Notes under the pieces: model-generated | The model's input: only the letters and a program-made list of their open reading frames with translations | Database searches by the model: none | What the model was told of the DNA's origin: nothing | Translations under genes and position numbers: made by a program | DNA from: Luscinia megarhynchos | Lineage: Eukaryota; Chordata; Aves; Passeriformes; Turdidae | Reading direction: 5' to 3' | Length of the DNA: 64,000 bases | Assembly: GCA_034336665.1 (NCBI GenBank) | Contig: CM067568.1 | Span: 12,314,483 to 12,378,482 of the forward strand | Shown: one piece after another, positions 11,051-22,265 of the stretch | How positions within the stretch are numbered: position 1 is the first letter of the stretch | Layout: each line of letters opens with the position of its first letter

Positions 11051-14000
11051 GTCGTGCAGCCAACAAAAATTGGGTTTGTATGGGTGGCTCCTTTCGGTTC
11101 AATTTCTTCACACCTCTCTTATTTAATAATTGATTATGTATTAAACATATTTGCAGGAAAAAAAATCCATAAGTGCACATGAATTAAATCCAGCTGAAAT
11201 GGCACAGTTTTGAGACAAAAAAACTAATGGATAGAAATCAACTACATATTTATAAGTTGTAAGAAAGGCAATAGAGCAAAAAGCACAGCTTTAGGGTGTA
11301 GAAGACCTTACTACTATTCCAAAGTTTGTCAAACATCTTTTATCATCTATCCGAGCTATTTCTAATAAATGAAATCAGTGTATGTGATTAGGCCAGGATA
11401 CACATACACACCTCACCAAAAAAATAAGGGCAAGGCAAAGCACAAAGCTCTACAGCATCAACTGTGCTGAAACAAAATCCAAGAGAAGGAAGCTCATTAC
11501 TATTTGTGACAAAATCAAACTGTCATGGGAGCAGCTAGTGTGATTGATATAAAGTTCAGAATCAAAATTGTCATGGCAATTTCTCCAGCAGTTGCACTGA
11601 CTTTGTTTCAAAATCTTCAATTACAGTGTGGCTTGATTAGGAAAATAAACTAGATAAGCAAACATGGCAGGTGATTGCTCCCTAACTGTGTAATCAAGAA
11701 ATACCACAATCCATTATTTGATCATAATTCTATGGATCTACCATGAGGAAAATGTAAGCTCTGAGGATTATTTAGCATCAAAAGTTCACCTTCCTGTTAG
11801 ACAGCTAAATAAAGCTATTAAATATGCTACTTTGGTAAGAGGGACCCTTGGATGTATCCATACATTTGATCAATGATTTGCTGCAAATTGCATTACAGAT
11901 CAGTATTTCTTACTAAACACCCATATGGAAGGGTAATTTGCTGTGTAATTGCTTTTCATCACTTCTTTATCATGGACTGTTGCTTTCCTTGTCCAATCTC
12001 TGATACTTACACCACAGAAGACACAAGAGTTGCTCTTTCAAATTTCATAGTGCTTATGTTGCCTAGTAATATGGTTCTGTGTAGATGCATAAACTTAGTC
12101 TGTGGGGAAGCTCAGAAGATCTCTGTGTCACGTGCATTGCAATTCTAATTGCAATTCTCATTTAAAGATGAACTTTAACATGAGGCCTGAATTTTACAGG
12201 GATCAGCTCAAAGAGATTAAAATCCCTGAAACTGTATCAAATTTAACATTTGCATTTAAATGCCTAAGACACCCATTTGTTCCACTGTATCTTGATAACA
12301 GTTCTCCCTTTGGAATCTTTTTCTCTCACGGAAATCTGTTTTTGCTCTTATTATTCACTTTACTGGTACCAATTTTGCTGATAATCAGAGATGTTTTTGC
12401 AGAATCAAAATATACAGAAAATATACAGAAAAACCACCTTACTATACAGAAATGGTGGTTGTTTCTGCCCTTCTCTTTCCAAGTGCATACTTGGGATGGA
12501 GATGATAATCCTGGTAAATATTAAAAAAGTACTGACGTGCAGTGTAAGGTGATCCACATATAAACCAACCCATTAAATCTGGCCCTAGAGTTTACACATT
12601 TCTTCAGCAGGGAAGCCCACCAATGGGGTGGTTTTAATAGGCATTGAAAGCTACACTTTATTATTCACTGAGTAGAACTGACATTGGACTTGATTCAGTA
12701 AGGAGCACTAACTGCATAAACAGATGTCAACTGCTATTTGGTCTGGTGGCCATGGACTGGAGAAATAAATGGAAAATCTAACAAGGAGCACAGAAGTAAA
12801 GATAGGAATCTTCTTCACGTGGCAGGAGGATGAGCTTGCTGGCAAAGTGTCCAGCTCGGTATCTTTCAATGTACATCTGGAAAAAAGAAAATTTGGGGTC
12901 TATTTCTCCCATACAGGAGAAATAGAGCATTATTCATTAATTCAGTAATGTTTCACTGATCCTGAGAAACACAACATCCTTGTTTCATATTTTGTCAGTA
13001 TTTACTGATATTCATCAAAGAATGCATTGTAGGTTGCCACACTCTTTATCACCCTGGAGCAGAAATAGAGCCCACTGAAGCCAATGAGAAAGGTTCTACT
13101 GAATTCTGACTAAACCTCTAGGCCTACCTACTTTGGGCAGCAGGGCCAGAACCTGTTAGGTTGGCAGCAAAAATGTACTTCTACTGGCAAGTGTGTCTAC
13201 GTAGGTTCTCCATCATAATCTCATACTCATATTAATATGCAAACCTCTGCCTGATTACAGCAGCAAGGCTTGTGCCCCGTTCTAAACTAAATATATGTTG
13301 AATGACAAAGTCTTCCCCAAGCTGCTTCATCCTAGGCTTGTTCCTGAATGCTGATCCTTTCTTTTTCTTCTCTGATGGCAGATAGATATCACATACTAGG
13401 CAGAATGATTCCCAGTGGAACATTTTGTCCTTTGTGGTGGAAAATTGATGCAGAACCAACCAAATGCTGAGCATCAGAAGCAGGGGAGAGAGTTTGGATA
13501 ATACAGGTTAGCTGCAGGAGGAGACAGGCACACAGAGTAGAGTTTGGGATATATTTTCATATTCTACCATATTCATATTCTATTCTGAACCAGTGTAGCT
13601 CTTTCAGGGAGCAGCAGCCCTGCTCTCACCTGTCTCCATCTGCCCCAGCCCTTTCTCTTGTATTGCACTGAGCTGCACAGTCTCCTGACTGCCCAGCAAT
13701 TCAGCCCAAATGAGGGATCTAATTGCAAGAGATGGGAGGAGGGCAGGGGGAAATGAAACAACAATAAAAATCACCAAGCTGGCAGTTGTATGACTTATGT
13801 TGCAGCCAATGTTATTCGACCTCATGTAAAAGAAGTGGAAGCTTGTTGGCTGGGAGCAGCCAGGAGTGTGGGTTCCTTTCAGGAGCCACTCACAGCTGCA
13901 CAGAAGAGAAGGAAACTGAACCAGCAGACTTTTACTTATGGGAGCAACAGTCCTAATGAAAAAGCATTACAGAACCAGGTAGTTTAAGGAGAGCTTTAAA

Positions 14001-14519
14001 ATCACTCATGGCCCCAAGTCTCATACAAGGGGAGCATAGTCACTGAGAATTGCAATCTTTTATTTCACTCTTGCTCACTCCCTGAGTCTGGAAGATCATG
14101 AGTCACTTAAATGTCCATTGAATTCAGCAGAAGCTAATGACAGGTATATTATTGGGACTTAAAAGCTTTAAAGCTTACTCTTACTATGAAATACTCTACT
14201 TATGACCAAATATACTTATCATTTTTGGGAATTATGTAAATAAAATCCAAACCACCTGTTAGATAGTTTTATATTGGGGTAATAGAGTCTCAATTTAAAG
14301 TAGTATTTTAGAATTTATGCCATTTAATAAAACAATAAATTTCAATTTTTCCGCTTTTGTCATTACAAAGCTTAAAGCCAGTTCCATGTGTGGCACCTAC
14401 TTGCATTTCACTCATGGGTTTATTACAATGGGCATCACTTTAAATTAAAACCTTCACATTTTCAAAGGAAAATAAATAGTTAATGGTTTCAGAATTATTA
14501 TTCTTTTCTACACAATCCC
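11051..14519. other. Non-coding unique sequence with possible ancient repeat relics
   Basis: No gene is recognised. A 140-codon frame at 12,102-12,524 (+) has a hydrophobic stretch but no family resemblance, and I take it as chance. Around 12,670-12,710 and 13,060-13,110 there are phrases resembling old amniote interspersed repeats that contain 'ACTGAAGYCAATG'-type wording. Confidence 0.4.
13060..13110. repeat. Possible ancient amniote repeat relic
   Basis: The phrase GCCCACTGAAGCCAATGAG resembles a motif ('...TTGAAGTCAATGGG...') found in old repeats shared by birds and reptiles. Similar wording appears near 22,766-22,812 and 45,885-45,935 in this window. The similarity is short and the family cannot be named from sequence reading. 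Confidence 0.25.
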
Positions 14520-14920
14520 ATAAAAATTTCCCAATGAAAAAGCTAATAAACCGATGGCGAGACACTTACATATGCAAATACGTTTCCGTGAAAGAGTTAA
14601 AGTGCTTTATAATATAAATTTGCTTTCAGTGCCAATATAATTAGATTGTAACAAGCAAACCCCTGCAACATAACACAGTGAAAATTTGAAAATTTGATTC
14701 TCCCTGGCAAACAACCAAGTCCCTGCGTGTGCACAAACCTGACATTAATAAGCTACAAGAGATTACATGATTTAGAAAAGAAGCACTTGGTGTTACAAAA
14801 TCAAATAATAGATCTCTAGGCTATAATTAGGAGAATTGGGATTCAACAATGAAGTCATAATAATGTAATTTAGCTGTAAGTAACAGAGCCATGGAGTCAC
14901 ATTAGGAGGTGTGATCACAT
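14520..14920. promoter_or_regulatory. Candidate conserved non-coding element with POU octamer
   Basis: The texture is that of a vertebrate conserved non-coding element. It is AT-rich, free of simple repeats and open reading frames, and retains CpGs (CCGATGGCGAG at 14,551-14,561, then ACGTTTCCG around 14,580). A perfect POU octamer ATGCAAAT sits at 14,572-14,579. Homeodomain-type TAAT steps follow (AATATAATTAGATT, CATTAATAAG). No alignment was possible, so conservation is inferred and not shown. Confidence 0.35.
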
Positions 14921-15190
14921 CTTTCAGCAAAGCTCTGCTGTGTAGACTTATTGCTGTTCAGTTTAGTCTAGTACACAGCAACCTGTTGGCACAGAGCTCA
15001 GGCTGACAGCCTCTTGTTCTCTAGGTGCAGTATGGCAAAGTGCCACCCATGCATTTTTAATTCAGTCCTGTGACTTTTAAGTCAAAACAATAAAATTATA
15101 TATACTGAGTGTAGAGTTGCCTGTGAATATTTGTATAAATTACTGCACAGCGTGGGTTTAGGGGCCAGTTAAGAACAGATATATTAGAAC

Positions 15191-15206
15191 AAAAAAAAAA
15201 AAAAAA
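15191..15206. repeat. Poly-A run (A16)
   Basis: Sixteen A residues with no recognisable retrocopy upstream. It is a simple homopolymer. Confidence 0.8.
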
Positions 15207-15340
15207 GGCAAAATAAACTGCTGAAGCACGGTGTTAGATTTCTAGTGAACACGTATTGTTCAGCTACTTTATTCACCTATTACTGTGGTTAGGAAATTAC
15301 TCCTTATCTGCAGCTTATTGCAGCTGCAGTCCCAGGTCTC

Positions 15341-15700
15341 CTTTGCTCTCTCTTTACAGCAGCGTGGAGGGATTGCTTGCCCAGCCCTCGGTGCAGGTGT
15401 CACTCAGCCCATGGAAGTGGGAGCGAGTGGCAGAGCAGGGTGCACTCTCTGAGCCCCCCAAACACAGCCCTGCAGCCTGCCAGGCACCTCTGTGGCTGTG
15501 GCAGAGGTTCCAGCTGCAGGGGCCTGCCAGGGAAGCTCCAGGCAGGCAGAGTGCAGCTGCTCACACTGGCTGGTGGCAGGACATGGATCCCAGCTCCACG
15601 AGTTCTGGGAGGGCCACCCTTTGCTTCAGGCTGTTACAGAGGAGTGCATCACACCAGCAGCCCCTCTGTCCTGCACAGCCCTTGCTTTGGCCCATTATCT
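15341..15700. other. GC-rich patch with chance open frames
   Basis: Base composition rises to roughly 60% GC with few CpGs (about four), so this is not a CpG island. All three + frames stay open for 90-188 codons, which is the signature of a stop-poor composition and not of one selected frame. The predicted peptides are Pro/Ser/Leu/Cys/Trp-rich with no domain. Confidence 0.5.
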
Positions 15701-17937
15701 ATTTAACATTATTTCAAACACCTTGGCCACAACGGTTTCTTTGTCATCCCTTTGCCACAACTAATAAAACAGACACAGCACATTCATTTGCTGATTTTCT
15801 CCCCTTAGGAGTTGGTGTCTAGTTAGAAGTGAAATCCTCCCTCTTCAGTCATTTATTAGCTGATAATTTGCTTCTCTCCACGCACACCTCCTGGTGCTTA
15901 TGTTCTCCTCTTGGGGCTGTCTCAGCTTCTGAGGTGTTTGAATCAACACTTTTGGCTTTGGGAGAAAGGACCTGGAGGGGATTGATTTGCTTCTTTTAAA
16001 TTGTGGGGCCCACCAAAAAAGGAGCATCAACTTTGCATCCATACTGCCAGAAAAGTCAAACATGTTTGGAGTAAAACTTTAAGATTGGTTGGCTACTACT
16101 TCTGATGGTCTCACAAGCTAGGCCTAGTGGTCCAACACCATTCCTTTTTTGAGAAATTTCTTTTTCTTTTTATGTGAGTTTTCATTTCTTTTTGAGAAAT
16201 CCAAAAGCTTTTGTTTCCACTCAGTCTTTGGTGTAACATGAGCAGCCACCTGTTGCTCCTGTTAGTTCAATTTTATTTTTATTTGCAATTTCTTCCAATT
16301 ACTGTTTATTTTATTAGTTCTTTATGGTTTTGCCATTTTTTGTTTTGATGACATTTTGATTTGTTTCAAACTGCCCTTTATTTTAATTTTCTTTCCCAAG
16401 CACCTTGATTTATGGCTGTTTCTTTTATTTCTTTTATGCTTTAAATGATCTGTTTGTTTTATTTCCTTTATTTGCATAGCACTTACTTTTCATGACCTTT
16501 TTGTTTCTGCAGCTGCTGCTGCTTCTAGACTTCTAGTGTTTTTTCTCTTACTTATCCACCAGGAAACCAAATCCCAGTGAAGACCAGTATTCAAACACAA
16601 AATCTTTTCTGGTAGATATTTATTTTATTATTCCACAATCTCCTCAATGGGTTGTGAATTCTCAAAGTGTAGAATGGTTTTCTTTTTTCAAAAAAAGAAG
16701 CATAATATAGGAATTCTGGATATTCCTATCTAAAGATCACACCTGAGCACCTTCTTTTGGGCTGATCTAACATTTTGGCAGCTCTTCCAGCAGCAAAGAC
16801 CTTTGTAATGGAGGCAGCATGGAGAATATTTATCTTATAATGGTCTGTCTACAACTTTTAGCAGAATCCTCATGACTAGTGTAAAATACTGTCTGGACAG
16901 TTAAAAATGAGAATACTTGCAGTTAGTGAAAGGCCTCTTGGAAATATAATTTATGTTTAATCACGGCTGATGAGTGTGTGCTACCTGGCAGGTGCATTTG
17001 CATATTGCATTCACATGGGATGTGTGTCTGTGTCTGTGAGTCTGTGACTGTCCCTGACTATGGATGTCTATTTCTTTTTACACACAACCACTCATGCATG
17101 TTCATAAAAAAATTATACCTTGGTCATCGGCATTCTTTTAGTTACAGGTCTAGCTTACTTTTATTCTGCAGAAGCTGATGCTGCTTCTGATTTTTCCTGG
17201 CAAATTATTGATATCAGGATTGTTCCTGAAATGGATTTTGTCATGTACAGTGGGAAGAAAATAACTAACTTACTTCTTTTAAAGCTGGTGTTACTGTTCT
17301 TTTAACAATGAATTTCTCGACATTGAACTTAATTTCATTCCTCATTTTTATGGTGCTGTGTCACAAATTGACATTTTGCCAGGCAAACAGGATTATGTAC
17401 CAAATCACCATCTTTTATTTGCATGCTGGGTGGTTTGCAGTGACCTGTTGAATGATGCCTGCATTAAAAACTTCTTGGAATCTCTCCCTGCCCCCTTAAA
17501 AACTTTCTTATTGCAGCTTCCAATATTGGTGTTTGCACTATTGTACGTCTTCATGTGTCTAATATAAAATGCATATATTTATACATCCACACACACCTAT
17601 AATGAGCCAAAAGCAGAGCAGCCTCTGCCTCAGCTTGTCTGCACATTATGCACATTCTAGGGAATGAAATCTGAATGCTGTTCAAAGGGAAAGCGTGTGA
17701 CTTAGCCCAAGGGCAGAAGAAAGTCGTGTGCAACAGGTTGCAAGATTTTACATAACTTTTGGTGAAAAAAGAAGCTCCTCATGTCAATGCAGGAAATATT
17801 TTAGGGTATTTATGGAATAAACTGAATGTTTTTCCTCGCTGCTTCATGCATGTAGTTCAGTGTGCTGTAGTACAGTAGATTGTTGTTTTCACCATAATTA
17901 ATGCAGTCTTTTTCTCACCTTCCCTAATATAATCCAT
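15701..17937. other. Non-coding sequence with a T-rich block
   Basis: No gene or transposon is recognised. Positions 16,141-16,520 form a strongly T-rich block in which CTTTTTTGAGAAAT-like text occurs twice (about 16,146 and 16,186). An octamer ATTTGCAT lies at 16,996-17,003, followed by a TGTGTCTGTG-rich stretch to about 17,050. Confidence 0.45.
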
Positions 17938-18030
17938 CACAAACACACATACACAAAAAAACCCAAAACAACAACAAAAAAATACAAACAAACAAAAAAA
18001 AAACCAAACAAACCCCAACAAACCAACAAA
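17938..18030. repeat. A/C-rich low-complexity tract, (CAAA)n-like
   Basis: The tract consists of A runs separated by single or double C residues (AACAAACAAACA-type text), with no T except at the edges. It is an irregular simple repeat and not a single perfect microsatellite. Confidence 0.8.
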
Positions 18031-21000
18031 AAGAGAGACACCCTTTTATTCTTTTATTTTTGGTAGTTTTCTTATCTCTACTGCTCTCTTCATTTCCAGG
18101 GTTGGCATGGGGAAGCTTTGAGCTAACAAGTCCTTGCCACTGGACTCGTGAGGATCCTAAGAGAGCAGAGTGCTTGGTTTGGGCACTCTGCGGGGGAGGA
18201 ACAGGGTGTGTCTTGCCTTCATGTCTCTGTAAAACTGCTAACCCAAAATCTGTTAAGGAAAAAGGAAATAAAAAGCCAGAAAGGAAGGAACCAGATAAGT
18301 AATTCCCATGTTTAGAATTTACAAGTTCATTGGAGAGTAAATAGACTCAACCTCTCTTTGCACTGTCCCTTTCTCTCCAGGTTCCATGTTTCACTCATAC
18401 AAGGGTATTTTTTGTTTTGTTTTTTTTTCCATAAGTACTCATTTGCTACACTCAAAGTCTCAAATTCTACTTTCAATTTAATCTTTATCCCATTTACTTA
18501 ATGTATTTGTGGGGATTTTATGATTTCTGGGAGAAGTAGTTGTTTCAACTTTTTAAGCTGAAGGTCAAAAAAAGTGAAGAATTCAAGTGAGCTCTCCAAT
18601 AAAAGTAACCATGTCCTAGAAAGAGCAGCCATATTCCTAAGTTACAAAAGCAGTTTATTAGATAAATATAATTCATTACAGATAAAAAGCTTTTGTTTCC
18701 AATATAGTATTTTAAAAGAAAGCCATCTCCTAGCATGCTGAACCTCACAGATTTTTTTCAGTAAACTGTTTTAATACCAGTTACTGGTTAAATACCAATT
18801 AACAAAGACCTTCAGTTAATCTCAGAGGGAGGTTAAATTGAACAGCAGCAGGGTGTCAATATTTTTTACAATAATATTTTGATCACTGACCCTGTGATGA
18901 CCCCACTATTTAATTCACCAAAGCCTGAACATTTTACAGAGTTCATCAGTGGCACCAAGGTTTCCAGGCTGAAGTCACAGCACACAGTGCTGAGACACAA
19001 CCTGAAGGCTGCTGTGTGCACACAACTCAGATTCTGATCCTAATATCCTCACCCATGTCTCCCAAAAAAGAGCTGAAAGACTTTAGATAGCACCAGAGTG
19101 GATCAGGCCTAATTACCTGATGCATGAGCTGGTATGCCTCTGTCAGGCTGGGTACTTAAAGGTAAAACACACCTACTGCAACACAATTCTGCACTCCAGT
19201 CTGGATTCCTGCACCAAGAACACATCCCAAACATCAAAAAACTCTTTATGCAAATCTCAGATTGTGCTCACTGCAGCTTTGCATTTGGGTTATTTTTTCC
19301 AGCACAGTGAGGGCTTCAGAATAGCTGTAAAGCTGCTGTGTAGCTAACTGAGCTCCTATACCTTTAGAAAAATTAATTTTACATATAAATTATTTAAATT
19401 TAATCTGTGATTAGTTCTCTGTATGAGCAGTGATATCACTATAGAACAAGTATTTTCCTTTTCAGAGAATTGCAGCATGATAAATAAATGAATAAAGACT
19501 TTTAGAAATGTATTCCAGGACATATGTTGAGAAGCATTCTTATCAGAAATCTTGGAAATCACAATATTCCCTATGGCTCCCCTAGTCTGCATGAAAAATA
19601 ACTAAAGACTGTAGTCTTTATGCAACAATACCTCAGATAAGACCCAAACTCAACAGAGCTTACAAATATTAGACATTAGCTCTTTGCATAGCTTTGCTTC
19701 AGCTAACAGACCCTATTGGTAACTATAGATGCTCTGAAACCCTGTTTTTAGATTAAAATTCATGAAAGATATCTCACATTTTCAATGAAATGTCTATTGT
19801 TGGCTCATGTCTACTGTTGGCTCTCTAGTAGTGGTGAGGGAGGAGGAAAGAGAGAAAAAATTAGGAAATGTGGTGAGTAGTACTACTCCATTTGCCTCAG
19901 AATAGCAAAGAGATTTTGTGTTCTTCTGCAATCAGTTATAATACTGCAATCAGTAGTGCCTGTCCTGGCTCTTGATTCTTAAACACAACTCACCCTGATA
20001 AAAATGAGATTATATTTGATGATTTTGGTGGTTGATGCCCAGGTTTTTTTTGCATTCCTGAGTCAAAATAGCAATTAGGGTGAAGATCCTTGTTTAAGGC
20101 ACCCACAACAGAATAAAAGAATAAAAAAGCTAGCATAACCAATCTGCTTTATGAATGGTCAGGAAGAAGCTCACTTTTAAAGGCCTAGCTCTGCTAGTCT
20201 CATTCGTGGTCACAAATCCACTTTGCAGCTCATTTTCATTAATATCAGAAAAGTACTGGCAGTAAATAGCCACACAGGAAATAGTTAAAATTAAAGCCCC
20301 AAATCTCTAAATTTCTTCTAGGTTTTTATTAATAACCTCAGAAGTCTTCTCAAGTGGTTTTTTTTTGTGTTTGCAAACAATAACAAACAGGTAAAAAAAT
20401 GAGGTTTGCATTTGCTCATTCATATGCATATTCTTGTCTGTTTTTCAAGCAGGGTGTGATCCCATTAACTTGTTTAGTTGATAACCTCATATGACCCAAC
20501 AAGTCCTCACAGAATGAATCCCTGGCTATTTTTTTTTTTAATTCCTTTTCTATGCCAATAACTTCCTGATTCCTTCTCCAGTCTGGCTGTCTTGTTCAAA
20601 AAAAACCAGACTGTGTCAACTGTAAGCCTATTGCTTTCTCATCTGCTTAACAAAGTATTGGAAGAGGATTGTTGTTTGCTTTTTCTTCTGAGGGGGTGGG
20701 CTTGGGGTCAGATTGAGGTGCTAAGAAATTTTGTTTCAGGGTTTTTGTTTCTGCTTTTCTAATAAGGGTTTAGCAACAGTAATTTGGGGAAAAAATTGAA
20801 ATATAAAAAATATATATATGTTGAAATATAAAAACAAATTACAAGCATAGGTTATTAGAAAGAAGAATACTATTTCTGTGCAATTCAAAGCCATCCTGTT
20901 AGGTATGTTTGCTACAGGCAATACATTTCTATCAGCAAAACCATTCCATAGTGGAAGCACTCACTGTGTAGCAGGCCTGTGAAATATATGTGAAAGGTTT

Positions 21001-21962
21001 GGAGAAATTCTCTTCTATGCAAACAAACCTCATTGCCTCTGCAAACTTGCCTACAAGTAGTAGACTGTTATCCTTTAAGTAATTTTTTATTTTCTAGAAG
21101 AAAAATCCAAGGTTTGCTGGGGGTTTTTTGAACTGAAAATTAACATTTCAAAGGGATGGAATGCTCACCCTTAGATGGAAAAGTTACAGAGAGAGGTAAA
21201 GATATAATTTCAAGTATATTAAGTTTTACTTATAGCAGCTGTCAGGCACCTAAGAGCATTTTTGATTCCCATAGCCTAAGTGAATTTTTTGACCACTGGC
21301 CTGCTGCTACAAAGAAAAGGTGTGAACTTTTCCAGGCAGATCTCTCCATGACTGTGCTTCAAATCTGAGGCCAATAGGGAAGAGCCCCAGGAAGAACATT
21401 ATATGTCATCTAGAAGTTACTGTGCCCTCTGTCAGGAGAGCAAAAGGGTCCATTCAAAGGTCCTGAATGTGTTTGTGTCTGTGGAGACAGCTAGCAGTTT
21501 GTCACCACCCCATTTTGTTCACAGGCATCAGAACGGATTCACAAGCCTTTATTTGGTTATTGCATTGGAGAGAGGAACCAAATTCTTCCCTGCTAGTACA
21601 CCAGTTAATTACAGCTGCATCACTGTGCCACATCAGCAATGACACAAGGCAGTTTCACCTGAGATTATTAATTTGCAGGTGAAGAACTGTCCAGGACTGT
21701 GCTAAGTGATAAGATAGCAAAAGATCTGGAACAAGAAACATTTTGCCATGGTTTCAAATTAAGGCCAAACTAATGTGAAGAATGACTTCAGAAACGTGGA
21801 ACAACTGGTAACTGCATCAGTTATTATCATCTCAGTAATACTTATGAAGGCAGAACTCAAAATTAGTATAACTATACACATTTAAAATTCATAATCAGCA
21901 AAAATATTCATAATGAAGTCTGACCCTCAGATTTAGAGGCCATCTTGCTAATTTTTTTTTTA
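18031..21962. other. Non-coding unique sequence
   Basis: No gene or mobile element is recognised. It holds a 17-bp tandem duplication (19,790-19,823), a 12-bp palindrome (20,368-20,379) and several short homopolymers (T9 near 20,530, A runs near 20,600). Frames are short and uninformative. Confidence 0.45.
19790..19823. repeat. Two-copy 17-bp tandem duplication
   Basis: ATGTCTATTGTTGGCTC at 19,790-19,806 is followed directly by ATGTCTACTGTTGGCTC at 19,807-19,823. One base in 17 differs (T/C), so it is a fairly young slippage event. Confidence 0.85.
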
Positions 21963-22265
21963 ACCATAGAATCATAGATTTTTAAATCGTATAACCATAG
22001 AATATGCTCAGTTGGATGGGACCCATCAGGACCATGGGGTCCAGCTCCTGGCCCTGCACAGGACACCCCAAGAGTCACACCACGTGCCCAAGAGCTTTGT
22101 CTAAACTCTTCCAGAACTCAGACAGGCTGGTGCTGTGACCACTGGGGTGTCTGGTCCAGTGGCCAACCACCCTCTGGGTGAGGAACCTTTTCCTGATATC
22201 CAACCTAAACCTCCCCTGCCTCAGCTTCATGCTACAATGATGGTAGGTTTCTATACCTGGTCCCA
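21963..22265 (-). mobile_element. CR1 LINE 3'-end fragment
   Basis: This is a clear CR1 copy on the minus strand. On the + strand it opens with the reversed CR1 terminal microsatellite (ACCATAGAATCATAGA) and continues through 'GTTGGATGGGACCCATCAGG', 'GGGGTCCAGCTCC', 'GGTGAGGAACCTTTTCC' and 'ATCCAACCTAAACCTCC'. It is 5'-truncated and has no intact ORF2; the 63-codon frame at 22,075-22,266 (-) is a remnant of the element's 3' end. It is the best preserved CR1 in the window. Confidence 0.93.

Noticed and set aside
12102..12524. 140-codon frame with a hydrophobic stretch
   Set aside because: Leu/Phe-rich segment comes from T-rich DNA; no family resemblance, promoter or splice signal.
15256..15822. 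188-codon open frame, the longest in the window
   Set aside because: Other + frames are open over the same GC-rich patch, and the peptide is Pro/Ser/Cys/Trp-rich with no domain or splice context.
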